A DNA stretch of 64,000 nt, from the NCBI RefSeq assembly GCF_021352225.1, contig NZ_JAAUVI010000002.1:669130-733129 (forward strand), read 5' to 3'. Below the pieces are notes generated by a model. It did no database searches and was not told the origin of the DNA. It worked only from the letters and a program-made list of their open reading frames with translations. Position numbers and translations under genes: made by a program. The stretch is from Methylobacterium sp. C25 (GTDB lineage: Bacteria > Pseudomonadota > Alphaproteobacteria > Rhizobiales > Beijerinckiaceae). This document shows, in pieces, positions 38,093 through 49,691 of the stretch. The stretch's first letter is position 1. Each line of letters starts with the position of its first letter.

Positions 38093-39007
38093 TTATAGCC
38101 GAGCTTCGGTAGTTCGCCGCAGTTCTGCCTCATTTTTTCGAGTCCGACGCGCATTCCGGTCGCCTGTTGCAGTTTTGCGACCGGTAATCGAACCGGTTTC
38201 TTCCGTGCTACGCGCGTTGGTAGAAGCGGCTTGTGCGGAGGCGCACCCGGCGCTGCGACGGAGTTCGGCTTCCCCGAACGCAACCTCGATCGTCGGCGTC
38301 GTCGCGATGGCGAGCCGCACCGAATCGATCGCACAGGCCACTGCCTGAGGTTCTGGCGCCTGGCCGAGGATGCCACAGAGCCAGCCATCGATTCGCATGG
38401 CCTTGGCGCCGATACTCGTGAAGCCGGTGCAGAGGCGCGAGCCGTGGCCGCCGAGCGTCGCCTCAACGGTCTCAAACGTGCCGAACTTGGTATCGATCGT
38501 CCCTCGCATGCCGGTGCGAAGCACCGACAGACTTTCCAATTCGGCCGCCCGACGCGCCAGCATGACGAACAGGCTGCCCGGCGCCTCGATCGAGGGAGCC
38601 GTTTCGGTCATGGTCAGCCGCAGGAACGGCGCCTCGATGGCGTCGAACCCGCCCTGGGTCAGCGAATCCTCGCGTAACCCCGTCGCCGCATTCCAACGCG
38701 GCGGCGCGGCTTTTGCCGATTGACCGGAAGCGTCCATGGTGAGCAGCGGGCCGGCCGTGCTCGCCGGCATCGCCGCTCGGGCGGACGGCGCAGACAGGGC
38801 CCGTTGCGGCTCGGTCCAGCCGCGCGACGTGGTGTCCGGAACGATGCGCTCGCGGGCAAACAGCGTCAGGCCGGCAATAGCTGCGGCGGCCAGTCCGAGA
38901 CGCACCATGAGGCGCGTTCCGTCGAGAGAGCGCGGCCCGGCATTGCCAAGCTCACTCTCGGGAGCATCGTCGAAATCCAGGTCGTCGAAGGTCGGTTCGC
39001 GCCGCAT
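38093..39007 (-). CDS. Single-pass membrane protein, unknown function
   Basis: A 304-residue protein: acidic cytosolic N terminus (EPTFDDLDFDDAPESEL), one membrane helix (LGLAAAAIAGLTLFA), an extracytoplasmic domain with strands and two or three cysteines (SRLCTGF, WLCGILG, AVACAID), and a charged Arg/Thr-rich tail. The start at 39007 (MRREPTF) fits a regular type-II topology; sixteen further codons upstream are open. The cysteine-bearing segment may be disulfide-linked. No homologous family is recognised. Confidence 0.68.
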   Translation of the reverse strand: MRREPTFDDLDFDDAPESELGNAGPRSLDGTRLMVRLGLAAAAIAGLTLFARERIVPDTTSRGWTEPQRALSAPSARAAMPASTAGPLLTMDASGQSAKAAPPRWNAATGLREDSLTQGGFDAIEAPFLRLTMTETAPSIEAPGSLFVMLARRAAELESLSVLRTGMRGTIDTKFGTFETVEATLGGHGSRLCTGFTSIGAKAMRIDGWLCGILGQAPEPQAVACAIDSVRLAIATTPTIEVAFGEAELRRSAGCASAQAASTNARSTEETGSITGRKTATGDRNARRTRKNEAELRRTTEARL

Positions 39008-39148
39008 CCTGGCTGCCTCGCATCGGGTCGGCTGCGGCAGTGACGCCGCGCCCATCTCGATGCTTTGGCGCGCAGGTTCGAAGGATCGGGTTTCCTCAGG
39101 GACGCTTATCCACCAGAGCTTCGCGCGAAGGTGAATCGAACCTTGGCG

Positions 39149-39766
39149 CTAGCGCCCCGCGTGTCCCGAGCCGGGTTGTTGGCTCTTCGAGGACTGGACG
39201 AACTCCAACGGTGGCTGCTCCGCCAGCCAAAGCCTCAGCGTATCGAACGTCGCGATGCCGGCCTCCAGTGCCTCATCACCATCGAGCGCCTCGAGCCTGG
39301 CGCGATAGGCGTTCCACATGCGTCCAGTGTCGCGACCATGCCCGCGATAATAGCTGCAGGCGGCTGCGATTTCCGGGCCGTGCCTTTCGGCGATGGAGCG
39401 GCCGATCACCTGTCCGCCGAGAGTCGAGCCTTCGAGCACGTAGAGCGCGCCATAGGCCGCAGCTGGGCTGGCCAAGGCGATGGGTGTGATCGTGGGCAAC
39501 GTCGTGATCGTCCCCGGATCGAGGCCGAGGCAGGCGAGATCGGCATCGAGACGGTCGAGACGGCGGCGCGGCCCGAAGAACGTTTCGTCATCGAGCGCCC
39601 GCCCGATCGCCGGTTCGAAGCCGGCGTGGAAGCCTCGCATCAGCACCAGCAGGCCGAGATATCCCTCGAGAGTCGAGGTGCGCGCCTCCCAATCGAGGTC
39701 GCGTTCGAGCGCCTCGTGCGCCTGTGCCGTCGCCGCGCGAAGCCGCGAATGAAGGCCGGAACTCAC
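39149..39766 (-). CDS. bphO: Biliverdin-producing heme oxygenase (bacteriophytochrome partner)
   Basis: A 205-residue HO-fold protein. The proximal heme histidine is in TAQAHEALE (near residue 17) and the distal-helix glycines in YVLEGSTLGGQVIGRSI (near residue 110). It opens heme to biliverdin, the chromophore of bacteriophytochromes. It starts with a GTG overlapping the stop of the phytochrome gene (GTGA), so the chromophore enzyme and the receptor are made in one operon. The last 15 residues (SSKSQQPGSGHAGR) are a disordered tail. Confidence 0.92.
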   Translation of the reverse strand: MSSGLHSRLRAATAQAHEALERDLDWEARTSTLEGYLGLLVLMRGFHAGFEPAIGRALDDETFFGPRRRLDRLDADLACLGLDPGTITTLPTITPIALASPAAAYGALYVLEGSTLGGQVIGRSIAERHGPEIAAACSYYRGHGRDTGRMWNAYRARLEALDGDEALEAGIATFDTLRLWLAEQPPLEFVQSSKSQQPGSGHAGR

Positions 39767-42375
39767 GCGTGCACGGTGAAGCAGGCGCCGGGCACGTTCT
39801 CGACCTCGATCCGCGCATTGATCTGTTCGAGCATGGCGCGCACGAGCTTCATGCCGAGGCCCGTGCCCTTCGCCTTGTTGTCCCAGCCGTCGGGCAGGCC
39901 TTCGCCGTCGTCGCAGACCCTGAGCGTGATGCCGCTATCCAAGGCCTTGACGCTGACATTGACCTGGGCGCCCCGGTCCTGGCTACCACCGTACTTGAAG
40001 GCGTTGGTGACGAGTTCGGTCGCAATCAACGAGAGCGAAACCGCCTTCTGATAGGGCACCATCAGCCCAGGTTCGGCGGTGAGCTCAACACTGTGCTGGT
40101 TGCCGGCGAGACCGGTGAGATCGTTGCACAGATTCTCGATGGTCTGGCCGAGATCGACCTCCTCCACGCTGCCGGCCTGATAGAGGCTGTCGTGGACCCG
40201 GGCGACGCTCATGACGCGTCCCGAGGTCTCGGCGAAGGCCTGACGTGCCTCGGGGTCGGTGATCTGACGGCGCTGCATGTGCAGGAAGGCCGAAACGATC
40301 TGCAGCGAATTCTTGACCCGGTGGTCGATCTCGCGCGTCAGCAGATCCTTCTGGGCGAGCAGGCGCTCCTTGTCGGCGAGAAGCTGCGTCAGCTCCTCGA
40401 TCTTGCACCGCTGGCGCAGGACGACGCCCTCGACCGCCTGCGCGAGTTGCTCGGCGAACGACACCTGCCAGTTCAGGAAGGGCACCGACACACCGCGACG
40501 CTGCTCCACCCAGCGCTCGAAGGAACGGCGCGGCAGCACCGCCACCGAGCCGGACCCGGCGATAACCGGCTTTCGCGGATCGCCCCCCCAGGTCACGGAA
40601 CTCGGAACCTCCGGTCTGAACCAAAGCAGGAGATGCACCCGCTCTGCATCGACGAACGCGGCGAGGAGGCCGCTCGCCGTCTGCGTATAGGCACCGGCAC
40701 GCGGGTGGGCACTGGCAAGAGCGTCGGTGCTGTAGCTCGGCTGTCCCGGCGGCAGGCTTTCCTTCAGCCATGCGGCGAGAGCCAGGACCTCCTGCTCGCT
40801 CGGGCAGGCGCCGATCAGGCTGACGTGACCTTCCGAGACAATTCCGGCTCCTCCGGCTTCAAACAGGTCGAGCAGAGTGGTCGACCCGACGGTCAGCGCC
40901 TGCACGAAGTCGTCGGACTGGGCTAGGCTGCGCACCAGCCGCCCCTCGATGTCGAGATGCGTCTGCTGCTGGACCCATTGCGCATGGGCCTCGATTTCCT
41001 GCACGCGCATGGCGAAAGCGTCGGTGAGAACGGCCGAGGCTGCCCGGGTTTCCGGCGCGACGTAATGGGGCTGACGGTGATGGCCGATCATCAGTCCCCA
41101 TAGCCGCCCCTCGACCAGGATCGAGATCGACATCGAGCCATTCACACCGAGATTGCGCTGGTACTCCAGATGAATCGGCGAGAGCGTGCGGTTCTGGGCG
41201 AAGGTCAGGTCGATCGGACCATTACCGGCCTCCTTGCCCGCGACCAGCGGCACCGGCACGCAGTCGCGATCGATCACGAACCGGCTCTTTGCCTTGTGGT
41301 AGAGGGCGCGTGCCTGCGCAGGGATGTCGGAGGAGGGAAAGCGTAGCCCGATCAGGGGGCGGTCCCAGTCCGGGATCATGTCCTCGGCGATCGCCTCGCC
41401 ATTCCACTCCTCATCGAAGCGGTAGACGAGGACGGATTCGAAGTTTGTGAGGACCCGGATCTCGCTCGCAGCGATCCGTGCCGCGTCGTCGAGGGTCTCG
41501 GCCGCGCGCAGCCGGACCACCGCCAGCTCCATATCGAGCGGGCTGGCGGACCCGAAATCATCCGGCCGCTCAGGCGCGCGCTCGAGTTCAACGATAACCC
41601 GGCCGCCCTGGACATGCGCTACGGCGTAAAAGCGCTCGTCCGGACGACCTGCCAGAGTGATGGCCTGACGCAGCAACCGGCCATCCTCCAGGCTGCGCGC
41701 CGCGATACCCGCCTCAATCGACGCCATGAAAGCCGGCGGCAGGATCGCGCTCAAAGGGCGCCCTTCGATCGAAACACCATCAGCGAGGATGTCGGCAACG
41801 TTGGCGCTGTGGGCGAGGATCTCGAGGCTTGCCACATCGGCCGCGACCATGACGGCATTCGGTTGGATGGAGCCGGGAATGTGAATCGGCTCGCGCTCGC
41901 ACAAACCCGGATCGACCGGCTCGGCCCGGACACGTTGGCCCACGGCAGCCATCACCGCCTCGCGCGAGCGCCCTGCACCGACCTGCTCCAAGGGCGTGAT
42001 CACCATCCAGTACCGGCCCGGACTGGACGAGCCACGCATCTGGATACGGGCCCGCAGCGGCTGCGGCGTGCGGCCGAAAACGAACTCGAACACCTCGTCG
42101 AGTTGCCCGCGGCGCACACCGCTCAGGAAGCGGCCGTGAAAGCCCGGGACATTCGTACTCGGCGCGACCTCGCGGAAATAGTGCCGTCCAACGACGGCCT
42201 CGGACGACAGGCCCGACTGGCTCTCAGCCCCCTCGCTGAAGGAAAGGATGCGTCCATCGGCGCCCAGCGCAATGACGCCCTGGTCGAGACGGTCGAGATC
42301 CTCGGGAGACAGGTCGTCGAGGTCGACGGACCCGGCGAGGACGTCCTGGGTCCGGGTGTGGGACGGGTCACTCAT
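39763..42375 (-). CDS. PYP-like/bacteriophytochrome histidine kinase (Ppr-like)
   Basis: An 870-residue soluble photoreceptor. Residues about 15-130 align without gaps to photoactive yellow protein (GVIALGADGRIL, VVGRHYFREVAPSTNVPGF, FHGRFLSGVRRGQLD). Then come a phytochrome PAS domain with the bilin-binding cysteine at C159 (CEREPIHIPGSIQP), GAF domain with FPSSDIPAQAR and SPIHLEYQRNLG, PHY domain, and an HWE/HisKA_2-type kinase (EIDHRVKNSLQIVSAF, N-box ELVTNAFKYGG). PYP chromophore residues are lost: the C69, Y42 and E46 equivalents are Ser73, Phe46 and Ala50. Architecture matches Rhodocista Ppr. The response regulator is not in the window. It is coupled to heme oxygenase. Confidence 0.9.
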   Translation of the reverse strand: MSDPSHTRTQDVLAGSVDLDDLSPEDLDRLDQGVIALGADGRILSFSEGAESQSGLSSEAVVGRHYFREVAPSTNVPGFHGRFLSGVRRGQLDEVFEFVFGRTPQPLRARIQMRGSSSPGRYWMVITPLEQVGAGRSREAVMAAVGQRVRAEPVDPGLCEREPIHIPGSIQPNAVMVAADVASLEILAHSANVADILADGVSIEGRPLSAILPPAFMASIEAGIAARSLEDGRLLRQAITLAGRPDERFYAVAHVQGGRVIVELERAPERPDDFGSASPLDMELAVVRLRAAETLDDAARIAASEIRVLTNFESVLVYRFDEEWNGEAIAEDMIPDWDRPLIGLRFPSSDIPAQARALYHKAKSRFVIDRDCVPVPLVAGKEAGNGPIDLTFAQNRTLSPIHLEYQRNLGVNGSMSISILVEGRLWGLMIGHHRQPHYVAPETRAASAVLTDAFAMRVQEIEAHAQWVQQQTHLDIEGRLVRSLAQSDDFVQALTVGSTTLLDLFEAGGAGIVSEGHVSLIGACPSEQEVLALAAWLKESLPPGQPSYSTDALASAHPRAGAYTQTASGLLAAFVDAERVHLLLWFRPEVPSSVTWGGDPRKPVIAGSGSVAVLPRRSFERWVEQRRGVSVPFLNWQVSFAEQLAQAVEGVVLRQRCKIEELTQLLADKERLLAQKDLLTREIDHRVKNSLQIVSAFLHMQRRQITDPEARQAFAETSGRVMSVARVHDSLYQAGSVEEVDLGQTIENLCNDLTGLAGNQHSVELTAEPGLMVPYQKAVSLSLIATELVTNAFKYGGSQDRGAQVNVSVKALDSGITLRVCDDGEGLPDGWDNKAKGTGLGMKLVRAMLEQINARIEVENVPGACFTVHA

Positions 42376-42618
42376 TCGGTCCCGGTATGCCGGTGCCCAG
42401 CCGCAGGCGCAATCCTCGGAACGCCACGGTTCGGCATATGCGGTGGAGACGCCGCAGCAAAATATCGTGTTCAGTCCGTGACTTGGCGTATGATATCAGA
42501 CAGAGCGGACCTCAGCCCTACCGCGGCAGCCGGGTAATGGACCAGCCTGGCTGACCGTGTCCGAGCTGTCTCGTGATCTCGGACCGCAAAGGCAAGAATG
42601 TGCGCGAGGCCGGTCCCG

Positions 42619-43398
42619 TCACCGGAGGCCGTCGAGTCCGGCTTGCGCCTCTGGAGCCGTGAGCAAGGCGTCGCTCTCATCCTTGAGGTTCACGCCGGTC
42701 AGCCCGCGCGTCAGGGCCTGGGCAATCAGCCAGTGCAGCTTGAACGCCGCCAACTCGTACGAGAGACCGGCGGGGCGGACGTTCGAGATGCAGTTGCGCT
42801 CCGCATCCGAGCGGCCGGAGCGCGGATCGAAGGTGAGATAGAGGCCGAGGCTGTCGGGCGAGGACAGCCCGGGTCGTTCGCCGATCAGCACCGCCACGGC
42901 CCGCGCCTTGAGGAGCGCCCCGATGGCGTCGCCGAGCGCCACCCGGGCCTGCAGCGCCACCACGACTGGTGCGAGGCTCCAGCCTGATGTGTCGACGAGC
43001 GGCTTCAGCGCCGCCAGCATCGTCGCCGCTCCCTCGTGAACGGCCCTGGCCGAGAGGCCGTCGGCTACGACGATGGCGAGATCGGCGGCCTCGCCCGCGC
43101 GCTCTCTCAGCGCGGCCTCGCTCTCCGCCGACAGGCGCCGGCCGTAATCGGGCCGCCGCAGATAGGTCGCGCGATCACCAGCGTGCGACGCCACCGTGAG
43201 AGTAGGTAGCCCCAAAGCCTCGATCGCGCCGGCAACCGCCTCGGCGTCAAGCGGCGTGTGCACGGCGTCGCGCGCCTGGGCGTGGGCAAGGCCGAAGCTC
43301 AAGACCTCGCGGGTCGGCAAACCGGCGCCAGCACGGCCGAGGCCGATGCGGGCCGGGGTCAGCCGGGACAGACGCTTCCAGAGGTCATCCTCGCTCAC
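42619..43398 (-). CDS. eutC: Ethanolamine ammonia-lyase small subunit
   Basis: A 259-residue EutC. Recognisable blocks are LTPARIGLGRAGAGLPTREVL at the start, FGLAHAQARDAVHTPLD and ADLAIVVADGLSARAVHEGA, which shape the adenosylcobalamin-binding surface shared with EutB, and NCISNVRPAGLSYELAAFKL near the end. With EutB it deaminates ethanolamine to acetaldehyde and ammonia. Its start overlaps the eutB stop by four bases (ATGA), ensuring balanced subunits. No microcompartment or eut regulatory gene is visible. Confidence 0.95.
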   Translation of the reverse strand: MSEDDLWKRLSRLTPARIGLGRAGAGLPTREVLSFGLAHAQARDAVHTPLDAEAVAGAIEALGLPTLTVASHAGDRATYLRRPDYGRRLSAESEAALRERAGEAADLAIVVADGLSARAVHEGAATMLAALKPLVDTSGWSLAPVVVALQARVALGDAIGALLKARAVAVLIGERPGLSSPDSLGLYLTFDPRSGRSDAERNCISNVRPAGLSYELAAFKLHWLIAQALTRGLTGVNLKDESDALLTAPEAQAGLDGLR

Positions 43399-44777
43399 GC
43401 GGCGAGATCCGGCGCGGCCGTGAGCAAGGCCGCACCCGCGCCCCCCGGCAGCAAGGCGCCCTCCCCGTCCGTGAGGCCGATCCGTTGGAGCCAGGCCTCG
43501 AATTCCGGCGCCCGCTTCAGCCCCAGCACCTCGCGCAGGTACAGCGCATCGTGGAAAGAGGTGGACTGGTAGTTCAACATCACGTCGTCGGCGCCGGGCA
43601 CGCCCATGATGTAAGTGCAGCCGGCCGCGCCCAGCAGCGTGAGCAGGGTGTCCATGTCGTCCTGGTCGGCCTCGGCGTGGTTGGTGTAGCAGACGTCCAC
43701 GCCGAGCGGCACGCCCATGAGCTTGCCGCAGAAATGGTCCTCCAGCCCGGCCCGGATGATCTCCTTGCCGTCGTAGAGATATTCGGGGCCGATGAAGCCG
43801 ACGACGGTGTTGACGAGAAGCGGCCGGTAGACCCGAGCCACCGCATAGGCACGCGTTTCCAGCGTCTGCTGGTCGATGCCGTGATGGGCGTCGGCCGAGA
43901 GGGCCGAGCCCTGGCCCGTCTCGAAATACATGACGTTGTCGCCGAGCGTCTCGCGCTTCAGCGCAAGAGCCGCCTCGTGCGCCTCCTTCAAGAGCGGGAG
44001 GGTCACGCCGAAACTCGCATTCGCGGCCTGCGTGCCCGCGATCGACTGGAACACGAGGTCCACCGGCAGGCCGCGATTCATCGCGTCGAGCGTGGTGGTG
44101 ACGTGGGTGAGCACGCAGGACTGGGTCGGGATGGCTAGGCGCTGGATCACGTCGTCGAGCAGACGCAGCAGGTCTGACAGCGTGCGGATCGAATCCGAGG
44201 CCGGGTTGATGCCGATCACAGCATCGCCGCAGCCATAGGACAGGCCGTCGAGGATCGAGGCGGTGATGCCCTTCGGATCATCGGTCGGGTGGTTGGGCTG
44301 CAGCCGGACCGCGAGCGTTCCGGGCAGGCCGATCGTGTTACGGTACTTCGTGACCACCCGACATTTGCGGGCGACGAGGATGAGGTCCTGGTTGCGCATG
44401 ATCTTGGAGACCGCCGCCGCGATCTCCGGCGTCACCGCCGGAGCGATACGGGCTAGCGTCTCCGACGAGGCCGTGAGCAGGAACTCGCGGAAGTCGCCGA
44501 TGGTGAGATGGGCGATCTCGGCGAAGGCGGCCTGATCGTGCGTGTCGAGGATCAGCCGGGTGACGTCGTCATCCTCGTAAGCGATGAGTGGCTGCGCCAG
44601 GATCTGCGACAGCGGCACCTCGGCGAGGCACCAGCGCGCGGCCATGGTCTCCTCGGCCGATTCCGCAGCGATGCCGGCGAGCCGGTCGCCCGAGCGCACC
44701 GGCGTCGCCTTGGCCATCAGGGTGGCGAGGTCGCCGAAGACGTGGGTGCGCGGGCCGACGACATGGCGAAAAGCCAT
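43395..44777 (-). CDS. eutB: Ethanolamine ammonia-lyase large subunit
   Basis: A 460-residue TIM-barrel subunit of normal length. Family markers include FRHVVGPRTHVFGDLATLMAKATP at the start (in blocks), RSGDRLAGIAAES, GLPGTLAVRLQPNHPTDDPKG, DAVIGINPASDS, FETGQGSALSADAHHGIDQQT and a C-terminal CYTNHAEADQDDMDTLL. It binds ethanolamine and, with EutC, adenosylcobalamin for radical deamination. It lies 68 bases after lutC on the same strand; acetaldehyde could be oxidised elsewhere. Nitrogen supply from membrane-derived ethanolamine is the probable role. Confidence 0.95.
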   Translation of the reverse strand: MAFRHVVGPRTHVFGDLATLMAKATPVRSGDRLAGIAAESAEETMAARWCLAEVPLSQILAQPLIAYEDDDVTRLILDTHDQAAFAEIAHLTIGDFREFLLTASSETLARIAPAVTPEIAAAVSKIMRNQDLILVARKCRVVTKYRNTIGLPGTLAVRLQPNHPTDDPKGITASILDGLSYGCGDAVIGINPASDSIRTLSDLLRLLDDVIQRLAIPTQSCVLTHVTTTLDAMNRGLPVDLVFQSIAGTQAANASFGVTLPLLKEAHEAALALKRETLGDNVMYFETGQGSALSADAHHGIDQQTLETRAYAVARVYRPLLVNTVVGFIGPEYLYDGKEIIRAGLEDHFCGKLMGVPLGVDVCYTNHAEADQDDMDTLLTLLGAAGCTYIMGVPGADDVMLNYQSTSFHDALYLREVLGLKRAPEFEAWLQRIGLTDGEGALLPGGAGAALLTAAPDLAA

Positions 44778-44845
44778 CCGGTGTCTCCTGATGTCACCGG
44801 ATCACAGGATGCCAGGATCGCGCCGCGTGTCGAGCCTGCCCTGTC

Positions 44846-45432
44846 TCAGCGCGGCAGCATCACCACCATTAGCGAGCGCACGCCCTGCGCACCATGGATC
44901 AACACGCCCTCGATATCCGCCGTCGCCGACGGCCCGGTATGGAGCACCGCATAAGCCGAGCGCCCGAATTCCGGCCGGCGATAGGCGGATTGGACCGTGT
45001 CGACGAGATCGGCCGGGTCGAGCAGCACGATGAGGTGCTGGGCGAGATACGCCACCGAGTTCACGATCAGCTCGGCCTGTGTGAACAGCACGGAGCCCGA
45101 TTCCGCGATTCCGAAGGCAGCACGCACCACGGCGATGTCGACGTCTTCGAGATCGCCGGGTTTTGCGACCGTCGCGAGGTCACGATTGCCCGTGACCTCG
45201 GGCACCGCCGAGGCGACAACCTTCGCGGCAGCGAGGCGCTCGCGGATGCCGGCCAGCGGATCATCGCCTTCGGCGGCCGGCTCGATGCGACCGCCCATGC
45301 GCTTCAGCCGCTCGCCGAACTCGGCGACGAGATCCTCGCCGACGAGGGGCGTGAAGGCGCGGATCGGCGGCAGAGGGAAATCTCCCTTCGGCCGGTTCGC
45401 CCGGATGGCGGCGAGCGTCGCCTCGCGGCTCG

Positions 45433-45436
<4 letters not shown>
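44846..45436 (-). CDS. lutC: LUD-domain protein, lactate utilisation LutC
   Basis: A 196-residue protein with a LUD (DUF162) domain: SGSVLFTQAELIVNSVAYLAQ and VIHGAQGVRSLMVVML (last block reads GVLIHGAQGVRS) near the C terminus. It starts MTSREATLAAIRANRP and overlaps the lutB stop by four bases. With LutA and LutB it forms the Fe-S flavin-independent L-lactate dehydrogenase complex known from Bacillus and many proteobacteria. The gene order lutA-lutB-lutC is complete here. Confidence 0.92.
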
Positions 45437-46994
<1,558 letters not shown>

Positions 46995-46998
<4 letters not shown>

Positions 46999-47738
46999 GC
47001 GGCGGCTCCGTTCAGCACCTGCGCGATGTGAATGTACTTGGTCGGCAGGCCGAGGCGCTCGGCACAGCCCTTCTGGTGCATCAGGCAGGAGGAATCCGCC
47101 GAGACGACGTAATCGGCACCGGCCTTCGACTGATCGGTGACCTTGTCGTAGCCCATCTTGGCGGAGACGGCCGGCTCGAACACCGAGAAAGTGCCGCCGA
47201 AGCCACAGCACTCGTCGGGACGCGCCAGATCGACGATCTCGATGCCCTTCACCTTCTTCAGGAGGTCGAGGGGCTTCGAAAAGAACGGCTTGTTCAGCTC
47301 CGAGGGCCGCGCGTGGTGGATGCCGCGGAGCGAATTGCAGTTGTTGTGATAGGCGACCCGGTGCGGGAATTCCGCCCAGGGCAGTTCTTCGATCTTCAGG
47401 ACGTCGTGCAGGAACTCGACGAGCTCGAACGTCCGGCTGCGCACCGCCTTGACCTCGTCGGTCTGGGGGATCGCCGTGAGATGCTCGCGGACCTGATGCA
47501 CGCAGGAGCCCGACGGGGCGACGACGTAGTCGAACGCCGAAAAGTTCTTCACGAACAGCGCCTCGGTGGCGGCGGCCTCGGCGTGGCAGCCGGTATTGGT
47601 CATCGGCTGGCCGCAGCAGGTCTGGTCGTAGGGATATTCGACCTTCAGTCCGAAGCGCTCCAGCAGCTCCAGCGTGGCGATGCCGACCTCGGGCTCGAAG
47701 GCATCGACGTAGCAGGGGACGAACAGCCCGACGCGCAT
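46995..47738 (-). CDS. lutA: (Fe-S)-binding lactate utilisation protein LutA
   Basis: A 247-residue protein with two CCG domains: YDQTCCGQPMTNTGCH near residue 40 and ARPDECCGFGGTFSVFE near residue 170, plus ADSSCLMHQKG near the end. These cysteine-rich domains (heterodisulfide-reductase D type) bind special 4Fe-4S clusters. It is the first gene of the lutABC operon, beginning MRVGLFVPCYVDAF. It is 110 bases downstream of the PoxB-like gene on the same strand. Confidence 0.93.
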
Positions 47739-47848
47739 GGGTTTTCCGACTCGATGACCGCAGCGCCGACACCGCCACCCCGGGGCCGCGAGGCGGATCC
47801 CGGACGCATTGCGGCGCTGCAGACTGGAACCTTTGTAACCTGCGCGGT

Positions 47849-49609
47849 CTAGCGCAGGAGGTTCGTCTTGGCGAGATCGAGAACCGAGTCGCCGCGGCCG
47901 CTCATCACCGCACGCAGGACATAGAGGCTGAACCCCTTCACCTGCTGCCCGGCGATCTTCGGCGGCATCGAGAGCTCATTGCGGGCCACCACCACGTCGA
48001 GCAGGGCCGGTCCGTCATGGCCGAGCACGTCCGCGGCGGCCGAGGCGAGTTCCGCCGGGTCCTCGACCCGCACGCCGTGGATGCCGACCGCCCGCGCCAT
48101 CGCGGCGAAGTCCGGGTTCGCGAGGCTGACGCCCGTCTCAAGATAGCCGGCGGCCTTCATCTCCATCTCGACGAAGCCAAGCGAGCCGTTGTTGAACACC
48201 ACGATCTTGGCCGGCAGCTTCTCCTGACGAAGCGTCAGCAGGTCGCCCATCAGCATGGTGAAGCCGCCATCGCCCGAAAGCGAGACCACCTGCCGGTTCG
48301 GTTGCGCGGCCTGTACGCCGATCGCCTGGCACATGGCATTGGCCATCGAGCCGTGCACGAAGGAGCCAAGCAGCCGGCGCCGGCCGTTCATCTTGAGATA
48401 GCGCGCGGCCCAGATCGTCGGCGTGCCGACATCCACCGTGAACACGGCATCGTCCGCCGCCGTCTCGCTGATGACCTTGGCGACGTATTGCGGGTGGATC
48501 ACCGGCTTGCCGCGCTTCAGGCCGAGCCAGCCGCGGGCAGGCTTCGCCGTGGCGAGTTCGTCGAGGCCCTCGCGGGCCTTCTCGTAGTGCTTGAGGGTGT
48601 CGTCGAGGAAGGCGCGGTCGGTCTTGCTCCGCAGCTTCGGCAGCAGCGCGTCGATCGTCGCGCCGACATCACCGACGAGGCCGAGATCCAGTTTGCAGCG
48701 CCGCCCGAGATTCTCCGGCCGGATATCGACCTGCGCGATCTTGGCATTGCCCGGATAGAACTGCCGGTAGGGAAAGTCCGTGCCGAGCATCAGCAGCACG
48801 TCGCAGCTCATCATCGCCGCGTAGCCGGATGAAAACCCGATCAGCCCGGTCATGCCGACATCGTAGGGGTTGTCGTATTCGACATACTCCTTGCCGCCCA
48901 GCGCATGGACGATCGGGCTCTTCAGCGTCTCGGCGAGGCGCAGCAGGTCGCCATGCACCCCGGCGCAGCCGCGCCCGCAGAGCAGGGTGACGCGCGAGGA
49001 GCCGTTCAGCAGTTCGGCCAAGGCGTCGAGATCGGCCTCGGCCGGCCGCACAACGGGCTTGCGCGGGATCAGGCCGGCATTCGGTGCGATACCGCGCGCG
49101 GGTGCCTCGGCCATGGCCACGTCGCCTGGAATCACCACCACCGCGACGCCGCTCTGGCCGACGGCGGCGCGGATCGCCGCCTCGATCACCTGCGGCAGCT
49201 GTGAGGCGTCAGAGACGAGCTCGCAGTAATGGCTGCACTCGCGAAAAAGATTTTCTGGGTGCGTTTCCTGGAAGTAGCCCGAGCCGATCTCGGCCGACGG
49301 GATATGTGCCGCGATGGCCAGCACCGGCACGCGGGTGCGATGGCAATCGAACAAGCCGTTGATCAGGTGGAGGTTGCCCGGCCCGCAGGAGCCCGCGCAG
49401 ACCGCGAGCTTGCCGGTGATCTGGGCCTCGGCCCCGGCCGCGAAGGCCGCGACCTCCTCGTGCCGGACATGGACCCAGTCGATGCTCTCGCGCGTCCGGA
49501 TCGACTCCGTGATCGCGTTCAGGCTGTCGCCGACGACGCCATAGACCCGCTCGATGCCGGCCTGGACGAGGGTTTCGACGAAGAGATCGGCAACGTTCGT
49601 GATGGCCAT
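47849..49609 (-). CDS. Thiamine-diphosphate enzyme, pyruvate oxidase/dehydrogenase (PoxB) type
   Basis: A 586-residue ThDP enzyme close to PoxB in length. The N terminus [20 protein letters not shown] leads to [18 protein letters not shown], typical of PoxB; the ThDP-binding motif is [18 protein letters not shown] with the downstream asparagines [18 protein letters not shown]. An FAD/central domain lies between. The AGGAGCCGGACCG site favours the start at 49609. E. coli PoxB decarboxylates pyruvate to acetate and reduces ubiquinone; with lutABC alongside, which makes pyruvate from lactate, this is a sensible pairing. Other ThDP oxidases cannot be excluded. Confidence 0.82.
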   Translation of the reverse strand: MAITNVADLFVETLVQAGIERVYGVVGDSLNAITESIRTRESIDWVHVRHEEVAAFAAGAEAQITGKLAVCAGSCGPGNLHLINGLFDCHRTRVPVLAIAAHIPSAEIGSGYFQETHPENLFRECSHYCELVSDASQLPQVIEAAIRAAVGQSGVAVVVIPGDVAMAEAPARGIAPNAGLIPRKPVVRPAEADLDALAELLNGSSRVTLLCGRGCAGVHGDLLRLAETLKSPIVHALGGKEYVEYDNPYDVGMTGLIGFSSGYAAMMSCDVLLMLGTDFPYRQFYPGNAKIAQVDIRPENLGRRCKLDLGLVGDVGATIDALLPKLRSKTDRAFLDDTLKHYEKAREGLDELATAKPARGWLGLKRGKPVIHPQYVAKVISETAADDAVFTVDVGTPTIWAARYLKMNGRRRLLGSFVHGSMANAMCQAIGVQAAQPNRQVVSLSGDGGFTMLMGDLLTLRQEKLPAKIVVFNNGSLGFVEMEMKAAGYLETGVSLANPDFAAMARAVGIHGVRVEDPAELASAAADVLGHDGPALLDVVVARNELSMPPKIAGQQVKGFSLYVLRAVMSGRGDSVLDLAKTNLLR

Positions 49610-49691
49610 CGGTCCGGCTCCTGCTGCGTGGAGCCTGAACCGTTGAAGCGGCGCCGTGTTCCGCGCTGCAGCAACGCGATCGGCGCGAGCC

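Noticed and set aside
42559..42584. A 7-bp inverted repeat GTCCGAG/CTCGGAC after eutC as a terminator
   Set aside because: The loop is 12 bases, the stem short and there is no T-run; not better than chance in this composition.
47849..49609. Acetolactate synthase as the identity of the ThDP enzyme
   Set aside because: The N-terminal VGDSLNAI block and gene length fit PoxB better, and no ilvN-type small subunit is adjacent.
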